Position numbers and translations under genes: made by a program
Assembly: GCA_022571825.1 (NCBI GenBank)
Contig: JACZXC010000002.1
Location: forward strand, 1-28,979
Reading direction: 5' to 3'
DNA: 28,979 nucleotides
DNA from: Myxococcales bacterium
Lineage (GTDB): Bacteria; Myxococcota_A; UBA9160; SMWR01
The notes under the pieces: generated by a model
What the model saw: only the letters and a program-made list of their open reading frames with translations
Database searches by the model: none
What the model was told of the DNA's origin: nothing
Shown here: positions 14,444 through 22,697 of the stretch, in pieces
Position numbering within the stretch: the first letter of the stretch is position 1
Layout: each line of letters starts with the position of its first letter

Positions 14444-15222
14444 CGGCGACGATCCCGCCCTACCCCACCGGCCGAAACCTGCTCGCGGGAAAGACCGTGC
14501 TGGTGACCGCCGCGGCGGGAACCGGCATCGGCTTCGCCACGGCGCGACGCTGCGCCGAAGAAGGCGCCCGGGTCATGATCAGCGACATCCACGAGCGTCG
14601 ACTGCTCGAGGCGACCGCCGAGCTCGAGAAGATCAGCGGCGAACGCCCGGCGAGCCAGCTCTGCGACGTCACGAGCGAAGACGAGGTGCAGGCGTTGATT
14701 CGCGGAGCGGTCTCGGCCCTGGGGCGAATCGACGTGCTCGTGAACAATGCGGGCCTCGGGGGTTTCGCCCCGCTGATCGAGATGACCGACGAGCAGTGGA
14801 GCCGGGTTCTCGACGTGACGCTGAACGGCACCTTTCGCATGACCCGCGCGGTTCTTCCCCACATGCTCGAACGGGGTGCGGGCTCCATCGTCAACAACGC
14901 CTCGGTGCTGGGCTGGCGCGCCCAGGCGGGCCAGGCGCACTACGCGGCCGCGAAGGCGGGGGTGATGGCGTTGACCCGATGCGCGGCCATGGAAGCTGCC
15001 GAGGCGGGGGTTCGCGTGAACGCCGTCGCGCCGAGCATCGCCCTGCACGAGCACCTGGCGAAGGTGACACCCCCGGGCCTTCTCGAGGAACTCACCGGTC
15101 GCGAGGCCTTCGGGCGTGCCGCCGAGCCTTGGGAAGTGGCCAACGTGATCGTGTTCCTGGCGAGCGACCTCTCCTCGTACATGACGGGAGAGGTGGTCGC
15201 CGTGAGCAACCAGCACCCCTAA
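14440..15222 (+). CDS. ipdF: IpdF-like short-chain dehydrogenase/reductase of HIP degradation
   Basis: A 260-residue classical SDR. The cofactor motif is TAAAGTGIG (residues 23-31), Asp49 after the second strand suggests NAD(H), NNAG is at 102-105, and the catalytic triad is Ser155, Tyr168, Lys172. The stretch VNNASVLGWRAQAGQAHYAAAKAG and the end YMTGEVVAVS are near-diagnostic of IpdF (Rv3559c type), which interconverts the 5-keto and 5-hydroxy forms of HIP-CoA. The start is GTG 14440, overlapping the fadE30 stop as GTGA, so translation is coupled. The order fadE30-ipdF next to fadD3 preserves the actinobacterial neighbourhood, although strand arrangement differs. A confident call from motif similarity, not from a search. 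Confidence 0.9.
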   Translation: MTATIPPYPTGRNLLAGKTVLVTAAAGTGIGFATARRCAEEGARVMISDIHERRLLEATAELEKISGERPASQLCDVTSEDEVQALIRGAVSALGRIDVLVNNAGLGGFAPLIEMTDEQWSRVLDVTLNGTFRMTRAVLPHMLERGAGSIVNNASVLGWRAQAGQAHYAAAKAGVMALTRCAAMEAAEAGVRVNAVAPSIALHEHLAKVTPPGLLEELTGREAFGRAAEPWEVANVIVFLASDLSSYMTGEVVAVSNQHP

Positions 15223-15254
15223 ATTCTCCCATCGCGGCGAGCAGGAGAAGATCC

Positions 15255-15716
15255 ATGGCGACCGTCTTCGAGACCCCGGCCGAGCTGAAGGCCGCCGTCG
15301 GCAAACACCTCGGCTACAGCGACTGGCTCGAGATCAGCCAGGACCGCATCGACCGGTTCGCCGATGCCACCGGCGACCATCAATGGATCCACGTGGATCC
15401 CGAGCGCGCCAAGCAGGGGCCCTTCGGCGCCACCATCGCCCACGGCTACCTGACTCAGTCCCTCGTCAACCACTTCCTGCCCCAGATCATCGAGGTGCGC
15501 GGGATCTCCATGGGCATCAACTACGGAGCCGACCGCCTGCGCTTCCCCGCCCCTGTCCCCGTAAACTCCCGGATCCGCGGCGGCGCCGAGCTGCTCGAGG
15601 TGCAGGAGGTCAAGGGAACCATCCAGGCCAAGATACGTGTCACCGTCGAAATCCAGGGCAGCGAACGCCCCGCCTGCGTGATCGACACCATCAGCCGCTA
15701 CTATCCGAAGCCGTAG
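15255..15716 (+). CDS. MaoC-like (hot-dog fold) dehydratase/enoyl-CoA hydratase
   Basis: A 153-residue single hot-dog domain with a GCAGGAGAAG ribosome-binding site. The catalytic signature FADATGDHQWIHVDPERA has Asp41 and His46 in the positions of the catalytic pair of R-specific enoyl-CoA hydratases, followed by GPFGATIAHGYLT, the usual loop and helix. It belongs to the NodN/MaoC branch and would hydrate a trans-2-enoyl-CoA in the cytoplasm. It follows ipdF after 32 bases, so it is probably in the fadE30 operon and may hydrate the FadE30 product or a later ring-opened enoyl-CoA; that link is inferred. Confidence 0.9.
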   Translation: MATVFETPAELKAAVGKHLGYSDWLEISQDRIDRFADATGDHQWIHVDPERAKQGPFGATIAHGYLTQSLVNHFLPQIIEVRGISMGINYGADRLRFPAPVPVNSRIRGGAELLEVQEVKGTIQAKIRVTVEIQGSERPACVIDTISRYYPKP

Positions 15717-15719
15717 TCC

Positions 15720-17681
15720 GTGATCGCGGTCCTACTGCTCGTGGGGTGCGTATTCGCGGGGGCAGCGCACGCCGCGGACCCGGGTCCGACTGCGGATTGG
15801 CCCTACACCGAAGGGGCGCCGGGCGGGGGACGCTACTCGCCCCTCACCGACATCCACACGGGGAATGTCCACCGCCTCGAGGTGGTGTGGACCTACCGAC
15901 ACGGAGACTACCGGAAGGGCCCGTTTCCGTACCAGATCAACAAGGGCACGGCGCAAGAGTCCACTCCCCTCGTCGTCGACGGGCGCCTGCTGTTGACGAC
16001 GCCCAGCAACCGCGTGATCGCCCTGGACCCGGAAACCGGCCGCGAGCTGTGGACCTTCGACCCGGAAATCGACCTCTCGCGCATGTACGCCAACATGATC
16101 ATCAACCGCGGCATTGCCTACTGGACCAGTCCTTCCAGTCAAAGGCCCTCGTGCCGGCAACGCGTATTCCTCGCCACCCTCGACATGCGGCTGATCGCGC
16201 TCGACGCCGCCACCGGAGTCCCTTGCGGCGACTTCGGCGAAGCGGGGACCGTCGACCTGCTCGACGGACTCGTTCCCGTGGCGGACACCTGGGAGATCAA
16301 CGTCACATCGCCGCCCACGGTGGTGGGAGACGTCGTGATCGTGGGCTCGTCCATCGCCGACACGATCCGCCCCGAAGAGCCGCCGGGGGATGTGCGGGCC
16401 TTCGACGCCCACAGTGGGCGCCTGCTCTGGACTTTCCACACGATTCCCCATCCCGGCGAGGCGGGCTACGAGACCTGGGAGAGCGGCGCCGCGCGACGGA
16501 CGGGAGCCGTCAACGTCTGGTCGACCATCACCGCCGATCTGGAACGCGGCTGGATCTTCCTTCCCGTGAGCACGCCGAGTCCAGACTTCTATGGCGGCGA
16601 TCGTCCGGGCGCGAATCTCTTTTCGGACTCCGTGGTGGCGATCGAGGCGGCCACCGGCCGGCGCCTCTGGCACTTCCAGACCGTCCACCACGACCTCTGG
16701 GACTACGACCTGGCCGCTCCTCCGAACCTGGTTCGCATCCGTCGTGAGGAACGCGAGATCGACGCCGTGGCCCAGGTCACGAAGTCGGGATTCGTGTTCG
16801 TGCTCGACCGGGAATCCGGCACGCCGCTCTTCCCGGTGGAGGAGCGCCCGGTTCCCGCCAGCGACATTCCCAGCGAGCGCGCCTGGCCGACCCAGCCGGT
16901 TCCGGTCCGCCCCCCGCCACTCGTGCCCCAGCGGCTGACCGAAGCGGATCTCTACGCGCCGACCCCGAAGCACTGGGAGGCGTGTCGGAAGAAACTCGCC
17001 AGCCTGCGCAACGAGGGCCTGTTCACACCACCGAGCGAGGGCGGCAGCCTCCTGTATCCGTTTACCGCCGGCGGGGCGAACTGGTCCGGCGCCGGCTACG
17101 ACCCCGCGCGAGGCTGGCTCTTCGTTCCGGTGAACAACCTCGCCCACGTGATTCACCTGACCAAGCTCTCCGCATCCAACGCGAGCCAGAGCCAGGCCAA
17201 GCCAATGCGCGGCGGGCTGCGCGGTCTGTGGTTCGCGATCACCGGGCGGGGCACGGGACATCGCTACTGGCTTTCCCCGATCCGAGGTCGAACGCTTTTT
17301 GAACACGATGGGATCCCCTGCAACGCGCCGCCCTGGGGCATGCTCGTCGCCGTCGACCTGAATGCCGGTGAGATCCGCTGGTCGGTTCCGACATCGAGCC
17401 GAGGGACGGGCCTCGGCGGACTGAATTTCGGCCCGCCCCTGGTAACGGCGGGAGGCCTCGTCTTCCACGCCGGAACCACCGAGCTGATGCTCCGGGCCCA
17501 CAACGCGGCGACGGGAGCGGTGATCGCGACCTTCGAACTACCCGCCGGGCTGCACGCGGGGCCGATCACCTACAAGCTCCGTCCGGACGGCAAGCAGTTC
17601 CTGGTGATCGCCCCTGGCGGTCACGTCGGGGTCGGTTCGAAGCTCGGCGACTACGTGATCGGCTACGCGCTACCCGACTGA
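15720..17681 (+). CDS. PQQ-dependent (quinoprotein) dehydrogenase, periplasmic
   Basis: A 653-residue protein with a short signal peptide (about residues 1-18, hydrophobic, ending AHA-AD), so it is exported. It has the eight-bladed quinoprotein propeller: repeated blades such as VIALDPETGRELWTFDPE, RAFDAHSGRLLWTFHTIPHP, VVAIEAATGRRLWHFQTVHHDLWDYD and VAVDLNAGEIRWSVP. The HHDLWDYD block and the WSTITADLERGWIFLPV region resemble the PQQ glucose/polyol dehydrogenase branch, but there is no N-terminal membrane domain and no cytochrome c (CxxCH) tail. The GTG start lies 3 bases after the MaoC stop, so it is part of the operon although it acts in a different compartment. It may oxidise an alcohol group of a steroid, bile salt or terpene outside the cytoplasm. 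No PQQ synthesis genes are visible. Confidence 0.85.
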   Translation: MIAVLLLVGCVFAGAAHAADPGPTADWPYTEGAPGGGRYSPLTDIHTGNVHRLEVVWTYRHGDYRKGPFPYQINKGTAQESTPLVVDGRLLLTTPSNRVIALDPETGRELWTFDPEIDLSRMYANMIINRGIAYWTSPSSQRPSCRQRVFLATLDMRLIALDAATGVPCGDFGEAGTVDLLDGLVPVADTWEINVTSPPTVVGDVVIVGSSIADTIRPEEPPGDVRAFDAHSGRLLWTFHTIPHPGEAGYETWESGAARRTGAVNVWSTITADLERGWIFLPVSTPSPDFYGGDRPGANLFSDSVVAIEAATGRRLWHFQTVHHDLWDYDLAAPPNLVRIRREEREIDAVAQVTKSGFVFVLDRESGTPLFPVEERPVPASDIPSERAWPTQPVPVRPPPLVPQRLTEADLYAPTPKHWEACRKKLASLRNEGLFTPPSEGGSLLYPFTAGGANWSGAGYDPARGWLFVPVNNLAHVIHLTKLSASNASQSQAKPMRGGLRGLWFAITGRGTGHRYWLSPIRGRTLFEHDGIPCNAPPWGMLVAVDLNAGEIRWSVPTSSRGTGLGGLNFGPPLVTAGGLVFHAGTTELMLRAHNAATGAVIATFELPAGLHAGPITYKLRPDGKQFLVIAPGGHVGVGSKLGDYVIGYALPD

Positions 17682-17763
17682 TCGACCTAAATTCTGTTAG
17701 CGTATCCGCAGCGGGTCGATCCCACGAGAGCGACTCCAGTGGAGAATCGGCGCACAGAAACCC

Positions 17764-18096
17764 ATGGTGGTGAATCGCGATGCGAAGTTCCAGATCGGGC
17801 AGGTAGTTCGCCACCGCTTCTACCCCTTCCGCGGCGTGGTGGTGGACGTGGATCCCACCTTTAGCAACACGGAAGAGTGGTGGAACTCGATTCCCGAGGA
17901 CGTTCGCCCCCAAAAGGACCAGCCCTACTACCATCTGCTCGCGGAGAACGCGACCAGCCACTACACGGCCTACGTCTCGGAACAGAACCTGCTCTCCGAC
18001 GAGACCGGCGACCCGATTCGACATCCGGAGGTGCGCGCGATCTTCGGAAGGCTCCGCGATGGTTTCTACACCCTCAAGCTCCACCGCTCTCACTGA
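17764..18096 (+). CDS. hspQ: Heat shock protein HspQ (YccV-like)
   Basis: A 110-residue protein matching HspQ/YccV over its whole length: AKFQIGQVVRHRFYPFRGVVVDVDP, then NTEEWWNSIPEDVRPQKDQPYYHLLAEN and YVSEQNLLSDETGDPIRHPEV. In Escherichia coli this protein binds hemimethylated DNA and acts as a specificity factor and substrate of the Lon protease. The family is mainly proteobacterial, so it is a useful hint about the host. An 82-base spacer separates it from the PQQ gene and no strong ribosome-binding site is seen. It has no obvious tie to catabolism and probably belongs to the core genome. Confidence 0.93.
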   Translation: MVVNRDAKFQIGQVVRHRFYPFRGVVVDVDPTFSNTEEWWNSIPEDVRPQKDQPYYHLLAENATSHYTAYVSEQNLLSDETGDPIRHPEVRAIFGRLRDGFYTLKLHRSH

Positions 18097-19654
18097 CCCT
18101 GAGCCTGACGCCGCATGCGGCACTTCCACGACACGACGATGCGTTCATTTGGGGGCTGAGATCGCGCCCGTCCGGGAGCCCGGAGTCCACCCCGCCGCAG
18201 TGGCCGCCGCCCTGCTCTGCGGCCTCGCCCTGACGGCCTGTGAACGGGGCCCGGGCTACGACGCGGACGGCCCGACCCGGCCCCACGTGGTATTGGTGGT
18301 GATCGATACCCTGCGCGCCGACCACCTGGGCGTCTACGGCTACCCGCGGAACACCTCGCCGCACATCGACGCTCTCGCCGCACGCGGCGTCGTCTTCCGG
18401 CGGGCGACGTCTCCGAGTTCCTGGACGCGCCCCGCCGTCGGTTCCCTCATGACCTCGCTCTACCCCACCGAGCACGCGGCCGTTTCGGCACAGCACGGCC
18501 TCGACCCGCAGGTCTCGACACTGGCCGAGCGCTTCCGCGCCGCCGGCTACCGCACCATCGGCGTCTGCGGAAACTTCGCACACATCACCGATCGGGCGGG
18601 CTTCGCGAGGGGCTTCGACCACTGGAGCAGCCCGAAGATCGTTGTCGACGAAAACAACGGGGATGCGATCTGGGCCGAGCGCAACTGGTGGGGCGTGCGC
18701 CACTCCCTCCGCGCGCTTACCGGTGCGGAGCTCAATCGCGAGGTCTTCCAGCGGATTCCACCGGCCCGAGAACGCCCGATCTTTCTGTACGTGCACTACA
18801 TGGATCCGCACTCGGGCTATCTGCCACCATCGCCGTATCGGGAGCGTTTCCTGCGCGATCCCGAGTTCGACCGGGAGCAACCCGCGGCGACCTCGGATTG
18901 GGTGCGCGACACGGCGGCGGAGAAGGTCGCAATCGGCGAGCGCGGTCGCGAGCGGCTCCTGGACCTCTACGATGGCGAGATCGCCAGCGTGGATGCCGCC
19001 TTCGGCGAGCTGATGGCCCACCTCGAAGAGCGCGGCTACCCGGGAAATACGGTCTACGCCGTGGTGTCGGATCACGGCGAGGAGTTCGCCGAGCATGGCG
19101 GCTGGTTTCACGGATTGACTCTGTACCGGGAATCCCTGGCCGTGCCCCTCGTTCTCTTCGACTCCCGGGCCGATGCGGTCGGCGCCACCGTGGACACTCC
19201 CGTCGATCTCCTGGATCTGCCCACGACATTGATCGCACTGGCGGGACTGCGTCCGGATCCGAGAATGCGCGGGCGGGCCCTCGGGGCGGACGGGAGGTCG
19301 CCGGCCCCACGTCCTCTTCTCGCCGAGCTTCACCGCGACCCCCTCTTCGAGGGGGGAGTGCGACCGCGCAGCCACCGCTGGGCGTTTACGCGCTGGCCCT
19401 GGAAAGTGATCGTCCACCGGGCTCGCGAGGGCGAGTTCTTTCGGCTGGACCGAGACCCGGGCGAGCGCGAGGTCCTGGGTGTGGAGGATGGCGCCCCCGC
19501 CGAGCTATTCCGCGAGGGAAGAACACTCATCCGGAAAATCGTCGAGCCACGTCGGACCGACACCTTCGAGGCCCTGGGACCCGACGCGCGCGAAGCACTC
19601 GAAGCACTCGGCTACTTCCGGAGGGGCCAGACCCAGGGTCGCGCGGCCGATTGA
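18059..19654 (+). CDS. Sulfatase/alkaline-phosphatase-superfamily lipoprotein
   Basis: A 531-residue frame with a sulfatase-type core. It has the metal-binding start VLVVIDTLRADHLGVYGY and the second metal region VSDHGEEFAEHGGWFHG. Where active sulfatases have Cys/Ser-x-Pro-x-Arg, which is matured to formylglycine, this protein reads SSWTRPAVGSLMTSLYP, so Thr or Ser is the likely nucleophile and sulfatase activity is doubtful. A phosphodiesterase or phosphoglycerol-transferase-like role is possible. The N-terminus carries a lipobox (LTAC, Cys at residue 61 of this frame). ATG 18059 has a GGAAGG site but overlaps hspQ by 38 bases. An in-frame TTG at 18149 would put the Cys at residue 31, a better lipoprotein signal, but lacks a ribosome-binding site. 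It is probably anchored in the envelope. Confidence 0.82.
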   Translation: MVSTPSSSTALTDPEPDAACGTSTTRRCVHLGAEIAPVREPGVHPAAVAAALLCGLALTACERGPGYDADGPTRPHVVLVVIDTLRADHLGVYGYPRNTSPHIDALAARGVVFRRATSPSSWTRPAVGSLMTSLYPTEHAAVSAQHGLDPQVSTLAERFRAAGYRTIGVCGNFAHITDRAGFARGFDHWSSPKIVVDENNGDAIWAERNWWGVRHSLRALTGAELNREVFQRIPPARERPIFLYVHYMDPHSGYLPPSPYRERFLRDPEFDREQPAATSDWVRDTAAEKVAIGERGRERLLDLYDGEIASVDAAFGELMAHLEERGYPGNTVYAVVSDHGEEFAEHGGWFHGLTLYRESLAVPLVLFDSRADAVGATVDTPVDLLDLPTTLIALAGLRPDPRMRGRALGADGRSPAPRPLLAELHRDPLFEGGVRPRSHRWAFTRWPWKVIVHRAREGEFFRLDRDPGEREVLGVEDGAPAELFREGRTLIRKIVEPRRTDTFEALGPDAREALEALGYFRRGQTQGRAAD

Positions 19655-19757
19655 ACGCGATCTCTCCCGGCTAGGAGGCCGAGTCTTCCGGCTCGCGCGG
19701 CCTTCGGCCTTGCGGGCCTCCGCGCAGCGGTCTCAGCGACAGCGTTCAGCGAGCGTG

Positions 19758-19781
19758 GAAGTCGGCTCCTGGGCCGACTTC
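19758..19781. terminator. Hairpin between convergent genes, probable terminator
   Basis: GAAGTCGGC, a 6-base loop (TCCTGG), then GCCGACTTC form a perfect 9-base stem. The hairpin lies in the 197-base spacer between the end of the sulfatase-like gene (19654) and the end of the convergent dehydrogenase gene (19852), and is followed by a C/T-rich stretch. It could end transcription from either side. The rest of this spacer holds only GC-rich short hairpins and no gene. Confidence 0.55.
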
Positions 19782-19851
19782 GCTCCCCTTGCTTCCAAAG
19801 GTGAACGGCGGCGGGTCCCTGCAAGACGGGCGAGCGCGAAGCCCGGCTAGA

Positions 19852-21165
19852 CTAGGGGAACAGTCCGCGCCGGCGCTTGGCGTCGGCGATGCGCTCGATA
19901 CCGCGGATGAGCGCGGCGGTGCGGAGGCTCACGCCTCGCCGATCGGCGATGCTCTCGACCTCGTGATAGGCGCGCTGGATCAGCTCGATCAGACGGTCGT
20001 TCACCTCCTTCTCGGTCCAGAAGAACTGCTGGAGCCCCTGGACCCACTCGAAGTACGAGACCGTCACGCCCCCCGCGTTGGCCAGGATGTCGGGGACGAC
20101 GGTTATCCCGCGGCTGTCAAGGATCGCATCGGCATCGAGATCGGTGGGGCCATTTGCGGCTTCCACCAGCAGGTGGCACTGAAGTGCAGACGCGTTGCGC
20201 TTCGTGATTTGGTTCTGGATCGCCGCGGGGATGAGGATGTCGCAGGGCAGCTCGAGGAGCTCGGAGTTCGTGACGCCGTCGCCGTCGGGGAAACCGGAGA
20301 GGAACCGGTTCTCGCGGAGCCACGCGTCCACGCCGGCCAGGTTGAGTCCGCTGGCATTGTAGAGGCCGCCCTTCACGTCGGAGATCCCGACCACCTTCGC
20401 GCCCAGGGCACGGGCGAGGCGGGCCACCGTCCCGCCCACCTCTCCGTAGCCTTGGACGACCACTGCCGACTCTCCGAGCGAGAGGCCCAGCCGGCGGCCC
20501 GCCTCTACCGCGCACGCGATCGCGCCGCGCCCGGTGGCCTCGAGACGCCCCTCGGAGCCCCCGATCTCGATGGGTTTTCCGGTGACGACCCCGGGCACCG
20601 CATAGCCCTTCTGCTGGGAGTAGGTGTCCATGATCCAGGACATGACCTGACCGTCGGTGCCCAGGTCCGGCGCCGGGATATCCCGGTCGGGGCCGATCAC
20701 CTCGATGATCTCCGACGTGAAGCGCCGCGTAATCCGCTGTAGCTCGGTGAGAGAGAGCGAGTTCGGATCGATGCGCACGCCCCCCTTGGCGCCTCCGAAG
20801 GGCAGGCCCATGATCGCGCACTTCCACGACATCCACATCGCGAGGGCGGTGACCTCCCCCAGGTTCACGTCCTCGTCGTACCGGATCCCGCCCTTGGTGG
20901 GGCCCATCGTGAGCAGGTGCTGCACCCGGTAGCCGAAAACCGTCTCCACCGTGTCGTAGTCGTCGCGGCGGAACGGAAACGAGACCACGTGAGCCCGCTG
21001 GGGGGTGCGCAGCCGCTCCCAGATGTTGGCGTCCAGGTTCATGATCTCGGCGGTCTGGTCGAGCTGACTCACCGCGAGCTGATACATGGGCGTGTCCCAC
21101 TCGAGCTTCGACTTGGCGCGGACTACCCGTTCTCCGATCTCGTCGCGACGACTCTCGGACGTCAT
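19852..21165 (-). CDS. Glu/Leu/Phe/Val dehydrogenase (glutamate dehydrogenase type)
   Basis: A 437-residue protein with the complete hexameric glutamate dehydrogenase layout. The N-terminal substrate domain has MGPTKGGIRYDEDV and LPFGGAKGGVRIDP with the conserved lysines, and PAPDLGTDGQVMSWIMDTY follows. The Rossmann domain has VQGYGEVGGTVARLA (about residue 240). C-terminal EAANGPTDLDAD and PDILANAGGVTVSYFEWVQ complete the family. It deaminates glutamate, or another amino acid of the family, with NAD(P). The ATG at 21165 is preceded by GAGGGG. It is convergent with the sulfatase-like gene and looks like an ordinary housekeeping gene. Whether the substrate is glutamate or a branched-chain amino acid cannot be decided by eye. 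Confidence 0.93.
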   Translation of the reverse strand: MTSESRRDEIGERVVRAKSKLEWDTPMYQLAVSQLDQTAEIMNLDANIWERLRTPQRAHVVSFPFRRDDYDTVETVFGYRVQHLLTMGPTKGGIRYDEDVNLGEVTALAMWMSWKCAIMGLPFGGAKGGVRIDPNSLSLTELQRITRRFTSEIIEVIGPDRDIPAPDLGTDGQVMSWIMDTYSQQKGYAVPGVVTGKPIEIGGSEGRLEATGRGAIACAVEAGRRLGLSLGESAVVVQGYGEVGGTVARLARALGAKVVGISDVKGGLYNASGLNLAGVDAWLRENRFLSGFPDGDGVTNSELLELPCDILIPAAIQNQITKRNASALQCHLLVEAANGPTDLDADAILDSRGITVVPDILANAGGVTVSYFEWVQGLQQFFWTEKEVNDRLIELIQRAYHEVESIADRRGVSLRTAALIRGIERIADAKRRRGLFP

Positions 21166-21314
21166 ACCCCTCGATCCCCCGGCGGTGTCCCGACCCTATC
21201 ATGACGTCGAGCACCGAGAGCGACAACCGGCGCGTGCTGGCTCCTTTCACCGCCGGCATGGTCAACGCCCTCCTTCACTCACAGATCTGAAACGGCGGGC
21301 CTAGGCTCTATCGA

Positions 21315-21331
21315 CCCCCGCGGGTCGGGGG
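21315..21331. terminator. GC-rich hairpin downstream of the PEP-CTERM gene
   Basis: CCCCCG-CGGGT-CGGGGG forms a 6-base stem with a 5-base loop. It lies 84 bases beyond the stop of the PEP-CTERM gene (minus strand) and 150 bases upstream of the dehydrogenase start. A terminator role is possible, although there is no T-run. The rest of the 249-base spacer 21166-21414 shows no gene. Confidence 0.35.
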
Positions 21332-21414
21332 CTTGAGTCCGGCGCGTCACCGCCGAGCGAGCTTCGGTTTCATGTCGTTGTTCGAATGATGATCCGCGAC
21401 GAGTGCGCGGCGGG

Positions 21415-22317
21415 TCAGCGGCGGCGGCGCCCCATCAGGCCGAGCCCCAGGAACCCGAGCCCGAGCAGGGCCGCGGTGCCCGGCTCGGGGACCAGGGGGC
21501 GTCCCTCGGTCCCGAACAGGGGGTCCACGTTGCCCACGCCCGTGAGCTTGTTGGTGGTCCCGTCGTAGACCAGCGTGCCCGTGGCCTGGTTCTGGATCCA
21601 GGCCCAGTTATTCGAGTCCTCGAAGCCGTCCCCGACACCGATACACGTCGGCGTTCCGGGCGGACCCGTGCACGTAGTGCCGTCCACGATCGAAAAGGAG
21701 GTGCCGTCCGGCGGGTTGAGTTCGATGCTGCTGATGATCCCGTCGAAGAGGTCCGCCGTCCCCACGACGTCTATGTTCGGGAAGGCATCGCCCACCGAGG
21801 AGAAGACGTTGGAGCCCAGCCCGTCGCCGGAGACGAAGCCGGAGACGAATGCCCAGTGCCCGGACACGTCGACGTTGCTGTTCGATGCGGCGCCGAAGTC
21901 CGAGAGAGCGTCGTCCGAACCGGCGCCGACGAGGCTCTCCGCGCTCACCGTGGAGCTGCTCAGGCTCAGGATGAGGTCGATTGGGCTCCCGCTCGAGAAC
22001 GCGTCGAAGCTCACGCCCGCAAGCGCCTCCCCGATGGTCATGAGGCCGATCGAGTCGTTGTACGTGAGGGTGGTCGTGAGATTGCAGCTGCTCGTATCAC
22101 AGAGTTCGTCGAACGTGAACTTGATGGTCACGTCCGGCAGGAAGCTGGGGTTGTCCCCGCCCAGGATCGGCAGCCCGGTGAAGTTGAATGTCTGGTTCGT
22201 CAGGGCGGTCGCCGTGATCGGGAACGAGAGGCAGGCGGATGCGAAGAGGGCTGCCGCCAAGGACCGGCCGCAGGCCGTCGAGTGCAGTCCCCACTTCGTC
22301 ATGAGAAAACCCGTCAT
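21415..22317 (-). CDS. PEP-CTERM sorting domain protein
   Basis: A 300-residue secreted protein. The N-terminal signal peptide has a basic start and a hydrophobic stretch (SLAAALFASACLSFPITATA, about residues 18-37). The mature body is rich in Ser, Gly, Asp and Asn with few charges, typical of extracellular matrix proteins, with two CDTSSC/CTGPPGTPTC-type Cys pairs. It ends with VPEPGTAALLGLGFLGLGLMGRRRR: the PEP motif, one membrane helix and an Arg cluster, the PEP-CTERM signal read by exosortase. Two ATGs (22317 and 22302) come from a 15-base duplication; 22317 is chosen because GGAG lies 8 bases upstream. No exosortase gene is in the window. Function unknown, probably biofilm or surface. 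Confidence 0.9.
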   Translation of the reverse strand: MTGFLMTKWGLHSTACGRSLAAALFASACLSFPITATALTNQTFNFTGLPILGGDNPSFLPDVTIKFTFDELCDTSSCNLTTTLTYNDSIGLMTIGEALAGVSFDAFSSGSPIDLILSLSSSTVSAESLVGAGSDDALSDFGAASNSNVDVSGHWAFVSGFVSGDGLGSNVFSSVGDAFPNIDVVGTADLFDGIISSIELNPPDGTSFSIVDGTTCTGPPGTPTCIGVGDGFEDSNNWAWIQNQATGTLVYDGTTNKLTGVGNVDPLFGTEGRPLVPEPGTAALLGLGFLGLGLMGRRRR

Positions 22318-22325
22318 GAGAAAAC
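22296..22325. repeat. 15-base tandem duplication over the PEP-CTERM start codon
   Basis: The unit CCGTCATGAGAAAAC occurs at 22311-22325 and, with one base changed, just before it at 22296-22310. Read on the minus strand it duplicates the start codon with its leader (TTTTCTCATGACG), so either ATG could be used. Only the upstream copy has a ribosome-binding site. Confidence 0.8.
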
Positions 22326-22697
22326 TCCGTCGGCGTGGCGCACGCCCGATGGTGCTGGGCACACACCTCACTGCCGTCCCCTTCGGAGGACGCGAACACG
22401 AATCTGTTGGGGGAGATTCGCCCCTCCCCGGCCAACTCCAAGCGAAATAGAAGCAATTTTCGGGCCTAACGATCTGGTTTCGCTAACCCATTGGAATCGC
22501 AAAGATCCATTCTCACCCAAACGGGGGGGGCGGTCCGGTGGCAGGGAAAAGGATTCGCCCGAAGCAGAAATGTTTTTCCGAGGCGTGGCGAGCCATACCC
22601 GGGGGGAGGAGATCGGTGAAGACCCAGGATGGCCGTCGTCTTCGTCACGTGAGAGATCGCTGGCGGGTCGAGCGGCCCTTCGCGAGAACCGTTCTCG
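22318..22697. other. 380-base spacer without a gene
   Basis: This stretch separates the PEP-CTERM gene from the end of the minus-strand catabolic operon. It contains no credible coding frame. It holds an inverted repeat at 22399-22420 in the PEP-CTERM leader, a run of eight G near 22515-22525, and a palindrome (CGAGAAC-C-GTTCTCG, 22683-22697) touching the stop of the upstream SDR gene, which may mark transcript end. The middle is less GC-rich (AAGCAATTTTCGGG), where the PEP-CTERM promoter may lie. Confidence 0.6.
22399..22420. promoter_or_regulatory. Inverted repeat in the PEP-CTERM gene leader
   Basis: CGAATCT (22399-22405), an 8-base spacer and AGATTCG (22414-22420) form a perfect 7-base inverted repeat about 82 bases upstream of the PEP-CTERM start. 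It could be a regulator-binding site or a leader hairpin. Nothing ties it to a known family. Confidence 0.4.
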
